A DNA stretch of 25,084 bases. Origin: a virus. Of the stretch, positions 21,869 through 25,084 are shown one piece after another. The notes below the pieces were generated by a model. It worked only from the letters and a program-made list of their open reading frames with translations, was not told the origin of the DNA and made no database searches. The stretch is taken from positions 1-25,084 of IMG/VR virus record IMGVR_UViG_3300042896_000337. One strand, 5' to 3'. The translations under genes were made by a program, and so were the position numbers. Numbering within the stretch: the first letter of the stretch is position 1; every line of letters starts with the position of its first letter.

Positions 21869-22131
21869 CTCGTATAAGTTTTTAATTTAAATTCTCTAAA
21901 CTGTTCATATAATTCCTCTTTTGTTTCAACGTGATTCATTTTGCTTTCGTAAATAACCTCTTCTAAAACTCCTAATCGATATAAGCAATAGTGTAAAAGT
22001 TCTTCCTGATAAACGTCTAAAAAACTAAAACCGTTTATATTGGTTGGAACAATTTTATTAACTTTCATTGTACGGTATGTTTTTTCGTAATTCAAATTAC
22101 ATTCTTTTGCTATTTGCGAAATTCGTTTCAT
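21865..22131 (-). CDS. Small helix-turn-helix protein
   Basis: This 88-residue protein begins with a helix-turn-helix-like segment (MKRISQIAKECNLNYEKTYR) in which ISQIAKECNL is the first helix and the turn is followed by YEKTYRTMKV as the recognition helix. The C-terminal half is helical and acidic/basic (LEEVIYESKMNHVETKEELY). Small HTH proteins of this kind in phage early regions are often regulators or DNA-binding helpers. It overlaps the 25-codon upstream frame by four bases and the next gene by four bases. Target sites are unknown. Confidence 0.6.
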   Translation of the reverse strand: MKRISQIAKECNLNYEKTYRTMKVNKIVPTNINGFSFLDVYQEELLHYCLYRLGVLEEVIYESKMNHVETKEELYEQFREFKLKTYTR

Positions 22132-22205
22132 AATCTAAATATATTTTTTTGATTTCCAAATAAGAAAAAAGAAATCTTGTTGTAAATTTTATCAAATGTT
22201 TTCAT
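22128..22205 (-). CDS. 25-codon leader-like small frame
   Basis: An ATG at 22203-22205 opens a frame of 25 codons, MKTFDKIYNKISFFLFGNQK and five more residues, that ends in TGA overlapping the ATG of the helix-turn-helix gene (ATGA). The peptide is basic and aromatic. The coupling junction and placement four bases after a possible hairpin arm suggest a leader peptide or very small protein, but frames this short also arise by chance. Confidence 0.35.
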   Translation of the reverse strand: MKTFDKIYNKISFFLFGNQKNIFRL

Positions 22206-22209
22206 AATA

Positions 22210-22254
22210 GGGGTCTTTTAAATTACCCCGCTAAATTTAGGAAAAAAGCGGGGT
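22210..22254 (-). other. Hairpin with two competing partners
   Basis: AGCGGGGT (22225-22232 on the minus strand) pairs perfectly over 8 bases with the upstream ACCCCGCT (22247-22254). Its GGGGT part can instead pair with ACCCC at 22210-22214, four bases before the small ATG at 22205. The two structures exclude each other. No T-run follows on the minus strand, so this is not a simple terminator in the gene direction. Confidence 0.5.
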
Positions 22255-22265
22255 TTTGATTTTGG

Positions 22266-22520
22266 TTATTTAACTTGCCATCCTTGCAATCCTACATAAT
22301 ATTTGCCATTATATTCATTTCCACGAATATTAACGCTTACCGTAACTTCTTGTCCATTTGCCACAAAGTCTAATAAAGTAACTTTATCTTGAACAAAATC
22401 TACTGGCACTTTTTGAGGATATTGCTCGTCTGTTTCAACTACTAATAATCTTTTTTTGAAGTCTTTTGCCCCTACTGTTTCTGTTTCACCTACTAAAAAT
22501 ACTTTTCCTTTAATTTCCAT
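22266..22520 (-). CDS. DUF3127-like OB-fold protein, likely single-strand DNA binding
   Basis: This 84-residue protein matches the pattern I recall for DUF3127 proteins of Bacteroidetes: MEIKGKVFLVGETETVG, then LLVVETDEQYPQKVPVDF, VANGQEVTVSVNIRGNEYNG and KYYVGLQGWQVK at the end. It is a five-stranded small beta barrel by pattern, close to the OB fold of SSB proteins. It lies two bases after the exonuclease gene in the recombination cassette, so binding of single-stranded DNA produced by the exonuclease is plausible. This function is inferred; no acidic SSB-type tail is present. Confidence 0.75.
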   Translation of the reverse strand: MEIKGKVFLVGETETVGAKDFKKRLLVVETDEQYPQKVPVDFVQDKVTLLDFVANGQEVTVSVNIRGNEYNGKYYVGLQGWQVK

Positions 22521-22522
22521 AT

Positions 22523-23170
22523 TTAAAATTTTAATTTGTTTAATTCAATTTCTATTTGTACCCGTAAAGAACATGCTTCAATTTTTGCAATATCAACCCA
22601 TTCAGAAATAGTTTTCAATACCGGTTTCGCTTTCGTTCCTAAATTTACCAAACTGTCTCTTGTCAATTCTTTTACAAAAATAGGTTTATAAATGTTTTCA
22701 GGTCTATAACTGCAAAAGTAATGTTTTTCTAATTTAGGATTAACAGTAAAATAGTGTAAACATTGGTGTATATTATCGCTTGGAATTTCATTTGCGCGAA
22801 TAGTTGATAAATGTTTTTTTGAGTTTGGACATTTTATTTCTGCTGAAATAGTTTCACATTCTGTAATCCCATCAGGTGAAATACCTAAATATTCGTTTTC
22901 CTCACATTGCAACCATCCAACCTCTTTAAGTTCGATTCCTAAATAAGCACTTAAAGCACGTCTTGCCTCTGGTTCTTTTTCCTTGCCCATAATCATATCA
23001 TAAGACTGGTAATTCTCCTGAAGGTCAAACTCCTCACTTAATTCACTTAAAATCTCTATCAGTAAAGTGTCTGACTTTACAAACAGCCCAGAAGAACGTG
23101 TTCCTCCAATTTTTGCGTACCTGCATAAATGCCAGTCCTCGCTTCCTTGTTCAATGTTAATTATTTTCAT
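22523..23170 (-). CDS. YqaJ/lambda-type 5'-3' exonuclease
   Basis: This 215-residue protein shows the motifs of the YqaJ viral recombinase family (PD-(D/E)XK fold): GSEDWHLCRYAKIGGTR (9-25), GKEKEPEAR (62-70), GISPDG with Asp100, and AEIKCP with Glu111 and Lys113 as catalytic residues. The length is normal. Such enzymes resect double-stranded ends for phage recombination together with a single-strand annealing protein. Its ATG directly follows the stop of the homing endonuclease gene (TAAATG), and the DUF3127 gene follows two bases later. Confidence 0.88.
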   Translation of the reverse strand: MKIINIEQGSEDWHLCRYAKIGGTRSSGLFVKSDTLLIEILSELSEEFDLQENYQSYDMIMGKEKEPEARRALSAYLGIELKEVGWLQCEENEYLGISPDGITECETISAEIKCPNSKKHLSTIRANEIPSDNIHQCLHYFTVNPKLEKHYFCSYRPENIYKPIFVKELTRDSLVNLGTKAKPVLKTISEWVDIAKIEACSLRVQIEIELNKLKF

Positions 23171-23935
23171 TTACAAATATTTAAAATTAGTATTGTTTTT
23201 CATTTGTCCATTTAATCTTTTCTGAATAGTCCATTTGCTTATATTTAGCATTTCAGCTAATTCAGTAGCTGAGGTATAAATCTCACCCGTTTCTACATTA
23301 ATTACTTTTCTTTTTAAAGAATTTGATATTTTATTTTTAGTAATTTCAGATAATATCCTGTCTTTGCATCTTGTATTTCCTAATGATGAAAAACTCATTT
23401 TTTTCTTTGTTTCATTTGAAACTTTTCTGCCTTTACAATATTGATTATTTAAATGTATTCTACTTATTTTGTCTAAAGTTTCTTTGCTGTGTGTTTTTCC
23501 ATAAAATGAGTTTTTATCTCCATTTCTACCAAACATAGGATTATTTTTTCCTTTCATTCTATTGGATTTCTTTAAACAAGTTTCTTTAGATTGCTTCATT
23601 CCAGTTCTTGTTATTGACATTTTTAACCTTGTTTCTTGACTGGCTTTTCCATTTCTGTCACTAGAAGTTGTTAAGCTACAATTTAAACCGTTTTTTGAAG
23701 TAGCATTATATAAATCCTGATAATATCGTTCTTTGTCATTCAACTCTGAAACTTCACATTCGCACAATATTTCAAATTTATGATTATCAAAACCATATTT
23801 TAAAAATGAATTTCTCAATCTTGGCTGGTCGAATGGTATTTTATATTTATAAGACTTAAATCTTTTTTCAATATCAATACTTTGTCCAATATAAACTCTT
23901 TTACTCTTACTTGTTATTTTATAAATTCCTATCAT
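23171..23935 (-). CDS. Freestanding GIY-YIG homing endonuclease
   Basis: This 254-residue protein has a GIY-YIG nuclease domain at residues 1-95 (GIYKI at 3-7, YIG at 15-17, Arg25 in KRFKSYK, and a DKERYYQ helix), then repeated NUMOD3-like DNA-binding motifs (NNPMFGRNGDKNSFYGKTHS, SKETCLKKS and KGRKVSNETKKKMS). A C-terminal NUMOD1/IENR1-like HTH follows (TSATELAEMLNISKWTIQKR). This is the domain order of SegA/I-TevI-like mobile endonucleases. It stands alone between the conserved early gene and the exonuclease and abuts the latter. The protein is very lysine- and asparagine-rich and more AT-rich in codon use than neighbours, in line with insertion. Confidence 0.9.
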   Translation of the reverse strand: MIGIYKITSKSKRVYIGQSIDIEKRFKSYKYKIPFDQPRLRNSFLKYGFDNHKFEILCECEVSELNDKERYYQDLYNATSKNGLNCSLTTSSDRNGKASQETRLKMSITRTGMKQSKETCLKKSNRMKGKNNPMFGRNGDKNSFYGKTHSKETLDKISRIHLNNQYCKGRKVSNETKKKMSFSSLGNTRCKDRILSEITKNKISNSLKRKVINVETGEIYTSATELAEMLNISKWTIQKRLNGQMKNNTNFKYL

Positions 23936-23942
23936 AAATGAA

Positions 23943-24011
23943 AATTCCCCTCAAAAGTTTACCGCCAAGTGAAACTAAAGAAGGGAATTGTTAAGTTCTT
24001 AATCTTGGCGG
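23943..24011 (-). other. Pseudoknot-capable leader of the GIY-YIG gene
   Basis: Four arms interleave: AATTCCC at 23943-23949 pairs with GGGAATT at 23983-23989, and CCGCCAAG at 23962-23969 pairs with CTTGGCGG at 24004-24011. The order of arms A-B-A'-B' makes an H-type pseudoknot. On the minus strand the last arm (GGGGAATT) ends seven bases before the endonuclease ATG, where it could hide the ribosome entry site. Some phage homing endonuclease genes are known to be held silent by leader structures. Confidence 0.6.
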
Positions 24012-24038
24012 ATTTACAGTAAAGATATGAAAAATAAT

Positions 24039-24572
24039 CTATTTTAAAGTTGTTTTAAGTTTTTCTTTCAATGCAATTACAGTAGGTAAATGTTGCTCAC
24101 TTGGCGTTAATGTTTTCCACGCTATTTGTAACGATTCTAAAGAAGTACATAAATTTAAAATTCCCAATGCGTTAATATCTAAAACTACTTTTTTAATCAC
24201 TGGTTTAACTTTTATTCCTCCAGTTACTTTACCCATCATTTTAACCGATGGATCGAACCATAAATCAATTTGAATATTTTTCCAACTTGGTAACATTCTA
24301 CTTTCGGCACTTGAGCATCCAAGTTTTTCTTTTACGATTTCATTGATTATTTTACGATTACCGCTATTGGCTACCATGTCTTTTACAGGCTCTATAAATT
24401 CGATAAAATAACCGTCTGTTTTGTTTCCTGATACATCCACACCCCTATCATAGAACGCTTCTTTAATAGTTAAAATACAATTGCCTTTTTCTTCCACAAT
24501 TGCCTCTACATCGATACCCGCTAAATGCGTGGATTTTCGATATTTCATACTGTCAATTTCTGTTTCTTTCAT
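24039..24572 (-). CDS. Conserved phage protein of the recombination cassette, unknown function
   Basis: This 177-residue protein starts MKETEIDSMKYRKSTHLAGI; a start at Met9 is possible. It has a central beta-rich domain with YDRGVDVSGNKTDGYFIEFI, then NSGNRKIINEIVKEKLG, and KMMGKVTGGIKVKPV. I recall proteins with this 'GVDVSGNK..GYF..F.EPVK' pattern beside YqaJ exonucleases in Flavobacterium phages. It could be a recombination partner such as a single-strand annealing or DNA-binding protein, but no RecT, Erf or Sak motif is visible. It follows the 38-residue gene by two bases. Confidence 0.6.
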   Translation of the reverse strand: MKETEIDSMKYRKSTHLAGIDVEAIVEEKGNCILTIKEAFYDRGVDVSGNKTDGYFIEFIEPVKDMVANSGNRKIINEIVKEKLGCSSAESRMLPSWKNIQIDLWFDPSVKMMGKVTGGIKVKPVIKKVVLDINALGILNLCTSLESLQIAWKTLTPSEQHLPTVIALKEKLKTTLK

Positions 24573-24574
24573 AA

Positions 24575-24691
24575 TTACTTTTTTAATTGTTTAATTTTCT
24601 CTAATTCCTTAGCTTTTGCGAGTGCTAATAACGCTTTTGTTCTTAATGATGTTTTGGATTCGTAAACCCAGTTAGTTATGGTTGCGGACAT
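24575..24691 (-). CDS. 38-residue early peptide
   Basis: An ATG at 24689-24691 overlaps the TGA of the first early gene in a TGATG junction and opens a frame of 38 codons ending in TAA, two bases before the next ATG. The peptide starts MSATITNWVYESKTSLRTKA and ends in a basic, leucine-rich helix (LEKIKQLKK). Tight coupling on both sides is the main evidence that it is translated. Function unknown. Confidence 0.6.
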   Translation of the reverse strand: MSATITNWVYESKTSLRTKALLALAKAKELEKIKQLKK

Positions 24692-24927
24692 CAATATTTA
24701 TTTAAAATGTTATTTTTTTCTGTTTGTTCTTCATAACTCAAAAATCCAAAAGTTTTAAAACTTTCTTCAATTTCTTTCAACTTAATTAAATGCAACTTCA
24801 TTATGTGAACTTTTGCACATAATTCCATGTTCCAATCTTGTTGTTGTTCTAGTTCTGTTAATGGTTCGTTTTCGGTTTGATTAATTGGATTGTTTGGATT
24901 CCATTCGTTGTAAGTGTCTAGGCTCAT
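24691..24927 (-). CDS. First gene of the early operon, 78-residue acidic protein
   Basis: The first gene after the early promoter. It starts MSLDTYNEWNPNNPINQTEN, has a Glu/Gln-rich stretch (LTELEQQQDWNMELC) and a helical C-terminal half (HLIKLKEIEESFKTF). No known domain is recognised. As the first leftward early gene it could be an anti-repressor, anti-restriction or host-takeover protein, but that is only position. The start lies about 22 bases after the promoter -7 box, with an A/T-rich leader. Confidence 0.65.
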   Translation of the reverse strand: MSLDTYNEWNPNNPINQTENEPLTELEQQQDWNMELCAKVHIMKLHLIKLKEIEESFKTFGFLSYEEQTEKNNILNKY

Positions 24928-24948
24928 AATTTCTATATTTTAGTTCAA

Positions 24949-24978
24949 CAAATATATAACACTTTTTTAATTAAACAA
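24949..24978 (-). promoter_or_regulatory. Leftward early promoter (TTG-N19-TATATTTG)
   Basis: On the minus strand a TTG at 24976-24978 is followed after 19 bases by TATATTTG at 24949-24956, the Bacteroidetes -33/-7 pattern with ideal spacing. The first early ATG lies about 22 bases downstream. It faces away from the rightward promoter at 25021-25053. Confidence 0.65.
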
Positions 24979-24985
24979 CAATTAA

Positions 24986-25039
24986 AATACAATTTATAAT
25001 TAATATAAATAACAATACAATTTGCATTTATATAAATAA
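24986..25039. repeat. Two direct AT-rich repeats between divergent promoters
   Basis: Copy one at 24986-25012 and copy two at 25014-25039 share AATACAATTT at the start and ATATAAATAA at the end, with a variable middle. They lie 28 bases apart, nearly three helical turns, between or overlapping the -33 boxes of both promoters. This is where operators of a phage repressor would be expected. Confidence 0.5.
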
Positions 25040-25053
25040 AGGTTGTATATTTG
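25021..25053 (+). promoter_or_regulatory. Rightward promoter (TTTG-N21-TATATTTG)
   Basis: TTTG at 25021-25024 is followed after 21 bases by TATATTTG at 25046-25053, matching the Bacteroidetes consensus. The plus-strand ATG at 25078 is 24 bases downstream. It drives the only plus-strand gene of the window. Confidence 0.65.
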
Positions 25054-25077
25054 TCGAAACAATTTAAAACATTAATT

Positions 25078-25084
25078 ATGGCAG
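25078..25084 (+). CDS. Start of a divergent gene, cut by the window edge
   Basis: Only ATGGCAG is visible. The preceding AT-rich leader (AAACATTAATT) resembles those of other genes here, and a good promoter stands upstream. In a temperate phage a gene in this position would often encode the lysogeny repressor, but no sequence is available to judge that. Confidence 0.4.

Noticed and set aside
1-25084. CRISPR arrays, IS elements, rRNA or tRNA genes, attachment sites
   Set aside because: No regularly spaced repeat-spacer pattern, transposase motifs, ribosomal RNA or tRNA sequences, or integrase with flanking core repeats were seen.

Overview
The window is a contiguous stretch of an AT-rich tailed-phage or prophage genome from a Bacteroidetes host, most likely a member of the Flavobacteriia. 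The main grounds are promoters of the form TTG-N19-TATATTTG (the Bacteroidetes -33/-7 consensus TTG / TAnnTTTG), A/T-rich leaders without Shine-Dalgarno sites, and typical families such as a DUF3127-like OB protein, a Prim-Pol/DUF3987 primase-helicase and an XkdF-like protease. No rRNA, tRNA, IS element, CRISPR array, integrase or ordinary host gene is visible. All real genes lie on the minus strand except one that begins at the right edge (25078, plus strand), so transcription of this window reads from right to left.

Right end, 25084 to about 21650: a divergent control region has one promoter facing each way and two direct AT-rich repeats that could be operators. It feeds an early operon of small unknown genes, a conserved phage protein, a freestanding GIY-YIG homing endonuclease with a pseudoknot-forming leader, a YqaJ/lambda-type exonuclease, a DUF3127-like OB-fold protein and a small helix-turn-helix protein. 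This is a recombination cassette.

About 21630 to 19325: a leader able to form three hairpins, two of which have perfectly complementary 7-base loops, precedes a probable DNA-modification cassette. Its first gene joins a GNAT-like domain to a DNA methyltransferase. The reading frame is broken by one in-frame TAA between methyltransferase motif I and catalytic motif IV. The next gene encodes a protein with two cysteine clusters that resembles radical-SAM phage proteins. I read this as a candidate base-hypermodification system, possibly inactivated.

About 18990 to 14416: a replication module has its own promoter and a terminator/attenuator in the leader. It encodes a Prim-Pol/DUF3987 primase-helicase with a C-terminal helix-turn-helix, an SF2 helicase and a VRR-NUC nuclease. 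The gap between primase and helicase holds twelve TGTAACA/TGTTACA boxes in a large inverted repeat around a T-rich core. It is the best candidate for a replication origin.

14407 to 1: a strong terminator separates the early genes from the late operon. The late order is small terminase, large terminase, two unknowns, tail-completion-type genes, two large tail/baseplate proteins, tape measure, protease-scaffold, a 59-residue protein, major capsid protein, probable tail tube, a small beta-rich protein, portal, head-tail connector and a tail-fibre-like protein cut by the window edge. Tail genes therefore come before head genes, and the portal is far from the terminase, unlike the usual siphophage order. 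Terminator-like hairpins follow the tape measure, capsid and putative tail tube genes and may tune stoichiometry. Four small genes of 25 to 59 residues were found by reading the gaps.
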